NCBI GenBank assembly: GCA_964194555.1
Contig: CAXMMT010000094.1
Location: 1 to 64,000, forward strand
DNA length: 64,000 nt
Direction: 5' to 3'
DNA from: SZUA-217 sp964194555
GTDB taxonomy: Bacteria > Actinomycetota > Acidimicrobiia > Spongiisociales > ZC4RG35
Position 1 is the stretch's first letter. The number at the start of each line of letters is the position of its first letter. The notes beneath the pieces were generated by a model, which had not been told where the DNA came from, did no database searches, and saw only the letters and a program-made list of their open reading frames with translations. A program made the position numbers and the translations under genes. Positions 8,557 through 17,024 of this stretch are shown here, piece by piece.

Positions 8557-9315
8557 ATGAAGGTCGTCGTCTGTATCAAGCAGATCCCTGATCCGGCCAC
8601 CCCCTACACCCTCGAAGAGGGATCACACTGGTTGATACGCCCTGACGACCAGATCCTCGACGACACCGACCGCTATGGGGTAGAAATGGGTCTTCAGCTG
8701 GTCCAGGCCAACGAGGGAACGCTCACATTGGTGAGCATGGGACCTGCCGGCAACGCCCAGGGAATTCGCCAGGCGCTGGCCATGGGTGCCGACAAGGCAA
8801 TCATCATCGAAGATGACACTCTCCGTGGCGCCGATACTCTGACGACTTCGAGAGTTCTCGCTGCCGCCATCGAGAGGGAGGGCTTTGATCTGGTCGTCAC
8901 CGGCACCGAGTCAACCGATGGATACTCGGGAGTCATTCCTCAAATGCTCGCCGAGCACCTCGGCACTCCCGCGCTCACCTATGCAAAAAACGTCGGTATC
9001 GGCGACGGGACGGTAACCATCGATCGTCAGACCGACGACGGCTACGACGTGGTGGCGGCAGATCTGCCCGCTGTCATATCGGTGACGGCTGGCGTGGTCG
9101 AGCCTCGTTATCCCACCTTCAAAGGGATCATGGACGCCAAGAAGAAGCCCGTCGAGCATCTGACGCTTGACGATCTCGGTGTCGAGGCTTCATCTGATCA
9201 AAAGGTCGCGTCGATCTCGGATGCGACTGAAAGAGAGGCGGGTCAGAAGATTGAAGACGCCGGTGAGGCCTATCAGGCCATTGTCGCGCTCCTCGAAGAG
9301 AGAAAGGTGATCTGA
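8557..9315 (+). CDS. etfB: Electron transfer flavoprotein, beta subunit
   Basis: Small subunit of the ETF heterodimer, which takes electrons from acyl-CoA dehydrogenases in fatty-acid and amino-acid oxidation and passes them to the quinone pool. The N-terminus MKVVVCIKQIPDP, the nucleotide-binding LVSMGPAGNAQGIRQALAMGAD and LVVTGTESTDGYSGVIPQMLAE are typical, as is the length of 252 residues. AAGGAG lies nine bases before the ATG. An out-of-frame ATG seven bases upstream is ignored. One base separates it from etfA, so the subunits are co-translated. An acyl-CoA synthetase further along the window may feed the same oxidation route. Confidence 0.95.
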   Translation: MKVVVCIKQIPDPATPYTLEEGSHWLIRPDDQILDDTDRYGVEMGLQLVQANEGTLTLVSMGPAGNAQGIRQALAMGADKAIIIEDDTLRGADTLTTSRVLAAAIEREGFDLVVTGTESTDGYSGVIPQMLAEHLGTPALTYAKNVGIGDGTVTIDRQTDDGYDVVAADLPAVISVTAGVVEPRYPTFKGIMDAKKKPVEHLTLDDLGVEASSDQKVASISDATEREAGQKIEDAGEAYQAIVALLEERKVI

Positions 9316-9316
9316 G

Positions 9317-10264
9317 ATGGCCTCGGTGTGGGTGTTCGTAGAAGAAGTCAATGCAACCCCGTCGGTCCTGGGACTCGAGCTTCTGACCAAGGCCAGAACG
9401 CTTGGCGATGTGACCGCTGTGTACCTCGGGACCGGGAGCGACGAAGCATTCGCCGTCCTGGGTAAGCACGGAGCCGGCTCGGTGCTACACGCAGACAGCG
9501 GCGACAGGCTCCCGTCGGGACCACTCGCCGCTGCCCTGGCCGACCGGATGGCCGCCGAGTCTCCGGAACTGGTCTTGTTTGCCCAGGCCTACACCGACCG
9601 GGACCTGGCGGGACGTCTTGCCGCGCGGCTGGGCGTCGGAGTCCTGGCCAATGCATCGGACGTCCGTCTGACAGACGAAGGTGTGGAGACGGATCACGAG
9701 ATTTTTGGCGGCAGCCAGATCGCGACCGCCTCGGCAACGAAAGGGCCGTTTCTGGTGCTGATTCGTCCCAAGTCGTTCTCCGCCGAAGCCATGGGGGGAG
9801 GGGCCCCGTCGGTCGCCAATCTCGAACTTCCCGATGTCGGCGGCTCCGAGGCGAAGATCGTCGAAACACATGCCGAAGAGCGCGAAGGGCCCCAACTTGG
9901 TGATGCCGGCGTCGTCGTAGCCGGGGGACGAGGTCTTGGTTCGACCGATGGGTACGAGTTGGTCGAAAAACTCGCCAAGCAGTTGGGCGCCGCCACCGGC
10001 GCCACACGAGCCATTGTCGACGCGGGATGGGTCCCGTATGCGAAACAGGTTGGACAGACGGGAAAAACGGTGAAGCCCGACGTCTACATCGCCGTCGGTA
10101 TCTCGGGGGCGATGCAGCATCTTGTCGGCATGAAGGACGCCGGCACCATCATCGCCATCAACAAGGATCCCGATGCTCCCATTTTCTCGGTGGCCGACCT
10201 CGGGATTGTTGGTGACGTCCACAAAGTGCTTCCCCAACTGATCGAGGCGCTCGAAAGCCGCTGA
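9317..10264 (+). CDS. etfA: Electron transfer flavoprotein, alpha subunit
   Basis: FAD-binding large subunit of ETF, 315 residues. The N-terminal half is the divergent part. The C-terminal half holds the FAD domain: VVAGGRGLGSTDGYELVEKL, TRAIVDAGWVPYAKQVGQTG, YIAVGISGAMQHLVGMKDAG, and INKDPDAPIFSVADLGIVGD before the closing helix VHKVLPQLIEALE. It forms a two-gene operon with etfB. The gene is followed after 32 bases by an unrelated lipoprotein. No ETF-quinone oxidoreductase is seen in this window. Confidence 0.95.
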   Translation: MASVWVFVEEVNATPSVLGLELLTKARTLGDVTAVYLGTGSDEAFAVLGKHGAGSVLHADSGDRLPSGPLAAALADRMAAESPELVLFAQAYTDRDLAGRLAARLGVGVLANASDVRLTDEGVETDHEIFGGSQIATASATKGPFLVLIRPKSFSAEAMGGGAPSVANLELPDVGGSEAKIVETHAEEREGPQLGDAGVVVAGGRGLGSTDGYELVEKLAKQLGAATGATRAIVDAGWVPYAKQVGQTGKTVKPDVYIAVGISGAMQHLVGMKDAGTIIAINKDPDAPIFSVADLGIVGDVHKVLPQLIEALESR

Positions 10265-10296
10265 CCGATAGCCAGGAAAACGCGTAAGCTTCCCTT

Positions 10297-10947
10297 ATGC
10301 GCACCCGGATGACTTTCGCCGTGCTGACCCTGGTAATCGCTGCCTGCGGGACCGCAGCGGAGACAGCCACCACCGACCCAGAACCCACCACCACGGCCGC
10401 CATTGAAACAACGACCAGCACTGCCGGGACAACCACGAGTGAGCAAGCCGAGGAAACGACTACCACCACACCCCCGGTTTCCGGTGCTCGGTTCGTGCTC
10501 ACCAGCATCTCATTCGGAGATGGAGGAATGGTCGTCATCACCAACATCGGCGATTCCCCTGGAAACCTCGGCGGACATTTTCTCTGTCAACGGCCTTCTT
10601 ATTTCGGTATCCCTGATGTCGAGGTGCCGGCCGGCGGGCTCGTGGCCATCAGCACCGGAGGGAGCGTGTTCCTACCCCCGCCGGGCGCGATCACCATCGA
10701 CGAGATTGCCGCCATCGGCACGCTCGATCCCGGTGACGGGGAGGTCGGTCTGTACACCTCGGCGCTTTTTGGCTCGGCGACCGACATCATCAGCTACGTC
10801 GAATGGGGTAGTTCGGGACACGGGCGCAGTTCGGTGGCCGTCGAAGCCGGCATTTGGAGCGGCTTTGTCCAGACGGGCACCGACAGCGTGGCGATCCTGG
10901 CAAATACCACGCCTCCCACCGAGGCCGCCCATTGGGACGTTGGTTGA
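10297..10947 (+). CDS. Secreted lipoprotein with Thr-rich linker and possible lamin-tail-like domain
   Basis: A 216-residue exported lipoprotein. Residues 1-16 are a short signal peptide ending in the lipobox LVIAAC, with Cys17 as the lipidation site. Residues about 20-60 are almost entirely Thr, Glu, Ala and Pro (an extended surface linker). From about residue 65, FVLTSISFGDGGMVVITNIG, then LGGHFLCQRPSYFGIPDVEV and VPAGGLVAISTGGSVF, suggest a beta-rich fold resembling the lamin-tail domain found in bacterial surface proteins. That assignment is a pattern impression only. Substrate and partner are unknown. It ends two bases before the convergent cdd stop. Confidence 0.75.
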   Translation: MRTRMTFAVLTLVIAACGTAAETATTDPEPTTTAAIETTTSTAGTTTSEQAEETTTTTPPVSGARFVLTSISFGDGGMVVITNIGDSPGNLGGHFLCQRPSYFGIPDVEVPAGGLVAISTGGSVFLPPPGAITIDEIAAIGTLDPGDGEVGLYTSALFGSATDIISYVEWGSSGHGRSSVAVEAGIWSGFVQTGTDSVAILANTTPPTEAAHWDVG

Positions 10948-10949
10948 GG

Positions 10950-11339
10950 TCAGAGGTTGAATCGGTGAGGCAACAGCTCTTCGAGGGTGTGCTCCCGGAC
11001 AACTGAGCCATCTCCGGCGGTCACGATCACCTTCTCGACGCCGAATTCCGCCATTTCCTGACGGCAGCGACCGCACGGGTAGGCCCCTTCGACGTCGTCC
11101 GCGTCGATACACGCAACCGCTATACAGACGATCTTTCGGACACCCTGGGAGACGGCTGTGTTGATCGCTGTGGATTCTGCGCACGACGAGACCGGGTAAG
11201 AAGCGTTCTCGATGTTGGCGCCCGCGAAGATCTCCCCGTCCGCGCTCACCACAACAGCCCCAACCCGAAAGTGCGAATACGGGGAGTATGAGCCCTCAGC
11301 AGCAACTCGTGCCGCCACAGCAAGTTCATCATTGTTCAT
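10950..11339 (-). CDS. cdd: Cytidine deaminase
   Basis: Zinc enzyme that hydrolyses cytidine and deoxycytidine to uridine and deoxyuridine. The short 129-residue tetrameric form is recognised by SPYSHFRVGAVVV, the substrate-binding NIENASYP, the Cys-Ala-Glu zinc/catalytic motif in SSCAESTAI and the second zinc pair PCGRCRQEM. It is the last gene of the minus-strand housekeeping run; its ATG overlaps the ftsY stop by four bases. Function links it to upp and the nucleoside phosphorylase on the opposite strand. Confidence 0.96.
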   Translation of the reverse strand: MNNDELAVAARVAAEGSYSPYSHFRVGAVVVSADGEIFAGANIENASYPVSSCAESTAINTAVSQGVRKIVCIAVACIDADDVEGAYPCGRCRQEMAEFGVEKVIVTAGDGSVVREHTLEELLPHRFNL

Positions 11340-12319
11340 GATTCCTCCAGCAATGCATCAACAAAGCTATCCGGGTCGAATACCTCCAGGTCGTCCAACC
11401 CTTCTCCCACGCCAATGAGCTTCACCGGAACTCCAAGATCCTTCTCCACCGCGATGATGATGCCGCCTCGGGCGGTGCTATCAAGCTTTGTCAGGATGAT
11501 GCCCGTGACCGGCACCGTCTCCGCGAATTCGCGCACCTGAGCCAGACCGTTCTGTCCCGCAGTCGCATCCAGGACCAAAAGCACCTCGTCGACGGCGCCC
11601 TCACCGGCGGCGACCCGGTGGATCTTGGCCAACTCCGCCATCAGATTCTTGTTTCCGTGGAGCCGCCCAGCCGTATCGATGATCACGACATCGGTTCCCT
11701 TAGCTCGAGCAGAGGTCAGGGTGTCAAAGGCGACGGAAGCAGGGTCGCCGCCTGTCTGGCCTCCCACCACTTCGACTCCAACGCGGTCTCCCCAGGTCTG
11801 AAGTTGCTCACCTGCGGCCGCCCGGTAGGTGTCTGCTGCACCGAGAATGACGGTCTTGTTGTCGTCCTTGAGTCGTTTGGCCAGTTTGGCGACCGTCGTT
11901 GTCTTCCCGGTGCCGTTGACTCCGACCACCAGCCACACAGACGGCCGGCTGCTCGTAGCCAGCCCGCGTTCTTCATCGTCCAACTCCCTCCGGAGTTGTG
12001 TGGATAATGCCGCCTTCGCCTCCCGGGCAGTCTCTGGCTTGGTGGAACGGACACCATTCACGATGTGACCGGCTGCCTCGACGCCGACATCCGCAGCGAG
12101 GAGGGCTTCCTCGATCTCGCCCCATGTGGAGTCATCGACGCCCCGACCCCATGCTCTCCGTAGGGCTGCCCCGAGTGTTCCAGTGGTCTTCGCCAGTTTG
12201 TTGGGGTCGGCGACCTCGGGCTTGGCATCCCCCATACGCCGAAGCACGAGCACAACGATGATCAGGCCCACAACGGCGAGGACGATCAGTGTCGAGACGA
12301 CCAGCGTCGAGTTATCCAT
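11336..12319 (-). CDS. ftsY: Signal recognition particle receptor FtsY
   Basis: SRP-receptor GTPase that docks ribosome-nascent-chain complexes at the membrane for Sec insertion. The chosen ATG gives a 327-residue protein with an N-terminal transmembrane segment (TLVVSTLIVLAVVGLIIVVL, about residues 5-24) instead of the long acidic A domain of proteobacteria, as is usual in actinobacteria. The N domain (about 45-115) is followed by the G domain with GVNGTGKTTT, DTYRAAAGEQL, IDTAGRLHGN, TKLDSTARGG and GVGEGLDDL. The frame stays open 25 codons upstream but those overlap smc. It is 13 bases downstream of smc and overlaps cdd. Confidence 0.96.
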   Translation of the reverse strand: MDNSTLVVSTLIVLAVVGLIIVVLVLRRMGDAKPEVADPNKLAKTTGTLGAALRRAWGRGVDDSTWGEIEEALLAADVGVEAAGHIVNGVRSTKPETAREAKAALSTQLRRELDDEERGLATSSRPSVWLVVGVNGTGKTTTVAKLAKRLKDDNKTVILGAADTYRAAAGEQLQTWGDRVGVEVVGGQTGGDPASVAFDTLTSARAKGTDVVIIDTAGRLHGNKNLMAELAKIHRVAAGEGAVDEVLLVLDATAGQNGLAQVREFAETVPVTGIILTKLDSTARGGIIIAVEKDLGVPVKLIGVGEGLDDLEVFDPDSFVDALLEES

Positions 12320-12332
12320 TCGGAATGGGAGC

Positions 12333-15300
12333 CTAAGCCACCTGTTCGGAGACGACCATCGCCATGTCCTTTCGAATGGCCTGTGACGAGCCACCGGGCT
12401 CCATGGTCACTCCATAGAGGACATCGGCGGCTTCCATGGTCTGCTGCTGATGGGTCACGATGAGAAGCTGGGCTCTCAGCTTGAACTCGTCGACAATGCG
12501 GAGAAAGCGGCGCAGGTTGGTGTCGTCGAGGGCGGCCTCCACTTCATCCAGGACATAAAAGGGGCTTGGTCGGGCTTCGAACACGGCAAAGAGAAACGCC
12601 AGTGCTGCCAGGCTTCGCTCGCCACCAGAGAGCAGGGTCATCTGACTGACCTTCTTCCCCAGTGGCTGGGCATCAATCGCCACACCTGAATGGGTGGCGT
12701 CGTGATCAATCACCCGGAGCCTGCCACGTCCGCCGGGAAAGAGAACGGCGAAGTACCGCTCGTATGCTTCAGCGACCTCGGTGAAAGCAGCATGGAAACG
12801 CTGCTCGATTTCTTCTTCCAGGGCGGTGATGACCTTACGGAGCTCAGACCGGGATGACTCGATGTCACTCATCTGATCCGAAAGGAACGTGTGACGCTCA
12901 TCCAACTCCCGGAACTCTTCGGCAGCCAGAGGGTTGATGGGCCCAAGCCGGCTCAGCTGCGCGCTCTTCGCCTCGAGCAGCTCCTCGAGATTGGTGTCCT
13001 CGGGAAGTTTGGGTCGCGAAGCACCCATTGCCGCGTCGACATCAGAATCGGCATCACGTCGAATCGACTCGACAACAGCCTCTCGGTGGAGACGAAGCTC
13101 CGCGAGTGTGACGTCGAGCTCGGCGGCGCGCTCCCGAGCATCGTTGATGGACGTGAGAAGTGAATCGTGCTCGTCGCGCACAGCTTCGAGATCTCCGAGG
13201 GCTCCCTGGTTCTCATTTCGCAGTCGAGTCTGGCGGTCTCTGATCTCCTCTATACGACGCGAAAGCACCGACAAGGCGCGACGGGCGAAGTCTTCTACTT
13301 CAGCAAGCTTGCCCGGGTCGGATTCCGGCTCATCACCGGAATCGAGTCGCCGTGCTTCTCCATCGATCCGGATCAATCTCTCCTGGAGAAGACGCTCGCG
13401 CTCAACGATGCTACGAAGTTTCCCTGCGGCATCCTGCCACTGGGAACGGGCCAGCTCGCGATCGGCGCCCAACTGAACACGACGCGCCTCCAGCTCGTCC
13501 CAGGCTCTCATCTGCTCCGCCTCTTCGCCTTCGAGGGCCTCGAGACGGGATCTCAACTCAGCAATCTGACGCCGGCCCTGGTCAATGGTGTCGGTCAATG
13601 CAGTCTTGCGCTCCTCCAACCTGGTCTGCTCCTCCTGAACTGAGTCAACCGACTTCTGGAGACTCCGCATGGCTTCTGATCGTCCGGCCAATCCGGCCTC
13701 TGCGGCCTCGAGCCTTTCGAGAGCCGATCTCTCCACCTCGCGGCTGGCGTCAAAGTCACGTCGAGCGGCATTGTGAATCGACTCGGCGCGAGCCAGGGCT
13801 GTCGACGATCTTTCAAGTGCTACCTCTGCCGCCTCCAACATCGCCACCCCAGCACCGTCTGGATTGGCGATGTGCACGCCGTAGACGGAGATGAGATCGC
13901 CCTCCGGAGTAACCGCACGGAGAGCCGGGTACTTGGCAATCAGGTCCCATCCACTCACCCAACCTTCGACCAGGACGACATCACCTAGAAGCCGTGTGGC
14001 CAGACCCGGATGGGCCGCGGGCCCGAGCCGATCGATCAGAGCGTCGACACCGAGGCTTGCAGCGACTTCCTTGGCGGGAGCTGAGCCCTCAGACATAGCC
14101 GATACCACCGGAAGGGAACCTCCGCCGGACCCCTTCACACTCTCCACAACAATGCGGACAGCATCAACATCCTCGAACGCAACCGCATCCACCCAGCGAC
14201 CGAGCGCCGCGTCGACGGCAGCTTCCATTCCTTCGGGAATGTCGAGCTGGGATGTCAAGGATCCGACAACCCCTCTGGCCCCTTCCGCCAACTTGCGCGC
14301 TTCGGAGTCGAAGTGGCCTTCGATGCCGGCCCTGATGGCGTCGACTCTGGCTTCCGCTGAGGCTACTTCCAAACGACTGCCGGCCCTGGTCTCCTCGGCT
14401 GCCGACCATTCCTCCTGGTCTGCTACGCGCCGGGTCGAGGCGTCGTCATAAGTAGCCTGAATCGTGGTGATCTCCACGTCGATCTTCTGGATCTCAGCGT
14501 TGATTCGATCCACTTCGGCGGTTTCGTCACGTCTCTGGGAGGCGAGTACTTCGAGTCGATGAGTTACTCCCTTTCGCTCGCGCTCATCGCGGATCTGGGC
14601 CGACTCCAGAGCGCTGGCCTCTCCCCGCGCAGCGGCCAGGGCCCCCTCTGCCGAAAGAGCGTTCTGGGTGGCAACGGCACGCTCTTCGTCTTCAAGCCGA
14701 CGGAACCTCGACTCGACGCTATCGGCCACCGACGCCGCCTCCCGGCGATCCCCATCGATGGAGAGGAGCTCTGCGCTGATGGCTTGTTTCTCGTTCTCGA
14801 GGTCATCCCGCCGCTCAACCACGGCCTCACGCCGACCGCTGACAGCGCGACGGCGCTCGTTGGCGACTGAAGTGACACTCCGAAGACGCTCACTAGTCGT
14901 CTCCAGCAACGCAGCGGCCGAGGTGTCGCGATCGAGATCGACTCTCACCTGGCCTGCTGTTTCGGTGAGTGCGGCCAGCCTCGTGGACAGATCTTCAACC
15001 CTGCGACGATCAACATCGAGGTTCTCGTGAAGCCGGGACTTCTCTGAGATAGCGATTGTGAGATCTCGATCGTGGCGGGCCAGAGCTTCACCGCCCAGGT
15101 AGAGCCGGAGGGCCTTCACTTCACCCTTCAGACCGTCGTATCGCTCGGTGGCGCGCGCTTGTCGCCGGAGCGGGCGCATCTGACGCTCAATCTCGCCAAG
15201 CAGGTCGTGAAGACGAACAAGATCCTCATCCGTTCTCTCCAGCCGTCGTTCGGAGCGTTCCTTGCGTCGACGGTGTTTGAGAATTCCGGCTGCCTCCTCG

Positions 15301-15782
15301 ATAACGGCACGGTGCTCCTCGGGTGAGGCGTTGAGCACGGTGCCGATCTCACCCTGGCCGATGATCACGTGCTGGTGACGCCCGACACCGGAATCGGAGA
15401 GCAGATCCTGGATGTCGAGAAGACGACAGTTGACACCGTTGAGCTCGTAATCGCTCGAGCCGTCTCGATAGAGCCGCCTCGTAATCGAGACCTCATCGAG
15501 ATCGAGGTCGATCATCCGCTCTGCATTATCGACAACCAGGGTCACCTCGGCCCTACTCAGCGAAGGACGGGTCGCCGTGCCGGCAAAAATGACATCCTCC
15601 ATCTTCTGGGTGCGGAGAGTCTTGGTGGACTGCGTGCCCAGCACCCATGACAGAGCGTCGACCAGATTGGACTTGCCTGAGCCGTTGGGGCCGACGACAA
15701 CCGTCACACCCGGACGGAACTCGAGACCCGTGCGGTCGGCAAACGACTTGAATCCTGTGAGTTTTAGTGACTTCAGATACAC
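12333..15782 (-). CDS. smc: Chromosome segregation protein SMC
   Basis: Large ATPase of the SMC-ScpAB condensin, which organises and segregates the chromosome. The 1149 residues are normal for the family: Walker A GPNGSGKSN at 31-39, Q-loop region near GQGEIG, a long coiled coil, the hinge around 490-650 (GVVGSLTSQLDIPEGMEAAV), a return coiled coil, the ABC signature LLSGGERSLAAL near 1047 and Walker B FYVLDEVEAALDD. The neighbours mutM, acyP and ftsY are the classical partners of actinobacterial smc. No scpA or scpB is in the window. The start ATG begins MYLKSLKLTGFKSF, the standard SMC N-terminus. Confidence 0.97.
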   Translation of the reverse strand: MYLKSLKLTGFKSFADRTGLEFRPGVTVVVGPNGSGKSNLVDALSWVLGTQSTKTLRTQKMEDVIFAGTATRPSLSRAEVTLVVDNAERMIDLDLDEVSITRRLYRDGSSDYELNGVNCRLLDIQDLLSDSGVGRHQHVIIGQGEIGTVLNASPEEHRAVIEEAAGILKHRRRKERSERRLERTDEDLVRLHDLLGEIERQMRPLRRQARATERYDGLKGEVKALRLYLGGEALARHDRDLTIAISEKSRLHENLDVDRRRVEDLSTRLAALTETAGQVRVDLDRDTSAAALLETTSERLRSVTSVANERRRAVSGRREAVVERRDDLENEKQAISAELLSIDGDRREAASVADSVESRFRRLEDEERAVATQNALSAEGALAAARGEASALESAQIRDERERKGVTHRLEVLASQRRDETAEVDRINAEIQKIDVEITTIQATYDDASTRRVADQEEWSAAEETRAGSRLEVASAEARVDAIRAGIEGHFDSEARKLAEGARGVVGSLTSQLDIPEGMEAAVDAALGRWVDAVAFEDVDAVRIVVESVKGSGGGSLPVVSAMSEGSAPAKEVAASLGVDALIDRLGPAAHPGLATRLLGDVVLVEGWVSGWDLIAKYPALRAVTPEGDLISVYGVHIANPDGAGVAMLEAAEVALERSSTALARAESIHNAARRDFDASREVERSALERLEAAEAGLAGRSEAMRSLQKSVDSVQEEQTRLEERKTALTDTIDQGRRQIAELRSRLEALEGEEAEQMRAWDELEARRVQLGADRELARSQWQDAAGKLRSIVERERLLQERLIRIDGEARRLDSGDEPESDPGKLAEVEDFARRALSVLSRRIEEIRDRQTRLRNENQGALGDLEAVRDEHDSLLTSINDARERAAELDVTLAELRLHREAVVESIRRDADSDVDAAMGASRPKLPEDTNLEELLEAKSAQLSRLGPINPLAAEEFRELDERHTFLSDQMSDIESSRSELRKVITALEEEIEQRFHAAFTEVAEAYERYFAVLFPGGRGRLRVIDHDATHSGVAIDAQPLGKKVSQMTLLSGGERSLAALAFLFAVFEARPSPFYVLDEVEAALDDTNLRRFLRIVDEFKLRAQLLIVTHQQQTMEAADVLYGVTMEPGGSSQAIRKDMAMVVSEQVA

Positions 15783-15845
15783 AGCTGACTACCTGGTTAA
15801 TGACATGTCTGTGATTGCCCGGTCAGGCTAACGAAAACCAGTTGT

Positions 15846-16142
15846 TTAGCCGGTTATTGCCGCATTCGGATGGATGAAGAAGTCGGTCAACGTCACATCG
15901 GGCTGCACCGTCTCCGACTCGACTCCACTGACCACCGACATCGACGAGCCGGCCCAGGCCCAGGCGATCAGCCTATCAAGGGCATCGATTTCCCCCTGAG
16001 CAAACATCTCGACCCTCCCGTCAGCGAGATTGCGCACCCACCCGGCCAGATCGAGTGATCGGGCAACACTCCGACAGGACTGTCGATAGCCGACTTCTTG
16101 GACCCGGCCGTTGACCCACGCATGGACCGCTCTCTGAGTCAT
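15846..16142 (-). CDS. acyP: Acylphosphatase
   Basis: Small hydrolase of carboxyl-phosphate bonds such as acetyl phosphate and carbamoyl phosphate. The ATG at 16142 overlaps the mutM TGA and gives 98 residues starting MTQRAVHAWVNGRVQEVGYR. The phosphate-binding loop GRVQEVGYR with its catalytic arginine and the catalytic asparagine in GWVRNLADGRVE are present. An upstream in-frame ATG would run into mutM and add a non-homologous segment. It lies between mutM and smc, its usual place in actinobacteria, 63 bases before the smc start. Confidence 0.93.
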   Translation of the reverse strand: MTQRAVHAWVNGRVQEVGYRQSCRSVARSLDLAGWVRNLADGRVEMFAQGEIDALDRLIAWAWAGSSMSVVSGVESETVQPDVTLTDFFIHPNAAITG

Positions 16143-16984
16143 GGTCTCTGGCACCGGGGACAGAAATGGGTTGATCGTGCCCTGACAACGATCCTCCGGA
16201 CAGGTGTGCCACATCTGAGACATGGCTCATCGGTCCTGGCATAGACACCGAGACGGCCCAGGTTGTCCCCGGCCTGGCCGTCGGGAAGCAGGTAGGCCAG
16301 GTCGTCAAGAGTGGTTCCTCCACTATCGATCGCCTCAGACAAGACTCCGCGTATTGCCACGAGCAACCCGGCGACTTCGGCTGCTTCGAGGTCTCCACCC
16401 GGTGTCAGAGGATGGATCCTGGCGAGATGAAGAGCTTCGTCGGCATAGATGTTGCCGAGGCCGGCCATCGGCCTCTGGTCCAGAAGTAGAGCCTTGATGG
16501 GAGCCGTTCGACCCTTCAGAGTCTTCATCAGAGTCGTGACACTCGGGGGATCCAGCCAGGCATCGGGACCGAGTCTGGAGAGATTGGAGTCTGCAAGCTC
16601 ATCCTCATCGAACACCGCGATGAAGCCAAAGGTCCGGGGATCGATGAAGCTGACCTCCGCGCCATCGTCGAGTATCGCCACAAAGTGGGTGTGTGGGACC
16701 TCTTCGGAACTCGCTGCCTCTGCGCCGGTGGCAATGCTGAAGCGCCCCGACATTCCCAGATGAGCAACCATGGCGTAGCCATCATCCAGCCCGACGATCA
16801 GGAACTTGCCGTGCCGACCGACCGAGGTCACCTCTCGCCCCGACAGTCGGGATTCGATCTCATCCGTCGTTGCGTTATAGCGGGCAGTGCGGTCATGAGT
16901 CACACGAACACTCTGAAGCTTCCGGCCCACCATGGCTTTCTCGAGATGTCGTCTTGTGATTTCGACTTCGGGTAGTTCGGGCAG
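16139..16984 (-). CDS. mutM: Formamidopyrimidine-DNA glycosylase, probable CTG start
   Basis: Removes oxidised purines (8-oxoguanine, FapyG) from DNA and cuts the strand by beta/delta elimination. The catalytic nucleophile of this family is the N-terminal proline of PELPEVE, exposed after removal of the initiator. Here PELPEVE is directly preceded by a CTG codon (16984-16982). An in-frame ATG four codons upstream would bury the proline, and that ATG forms part of a GGAGG Shine-Dalgarno sequence five bases before the CTG, so CTG is taken as the start (281 residues). Also seen: MAGLGNIYADEALH and the C-terminal zinc finger CLRCGTP...CPRCQ. Confidence 0.93.
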   Translation of the reverse strand: MPELPEVEITRRHLEKAMVGRKLQSVRVTHDRTARYNATTDEIESRLSGREVTSVGRHGKFLIVGLDDGYAMVAHLGMSGRFSIATGAEAASSEEVPHTHFVAILDDGAEVSFIDPRTFGFIAVFDEDELADSNLSRLGPDAWLDPPSVTTLMKTLKGRTAPIKALLLDQRPMAGLGNIYADEALHLARIHPLTPGGDLEAAEVAGLLVAIRGVLSEAIDSGGTTLDDLAYLLPDGQAGDNLGRLGVYARTDEPCLRCGTPVRRIVVRARSTHFCPRCQRP

Positions 16985-17024
16985 AGATGCCTCCATTGAG
17001 AGCCGGATTACGGTACCCATCCCC

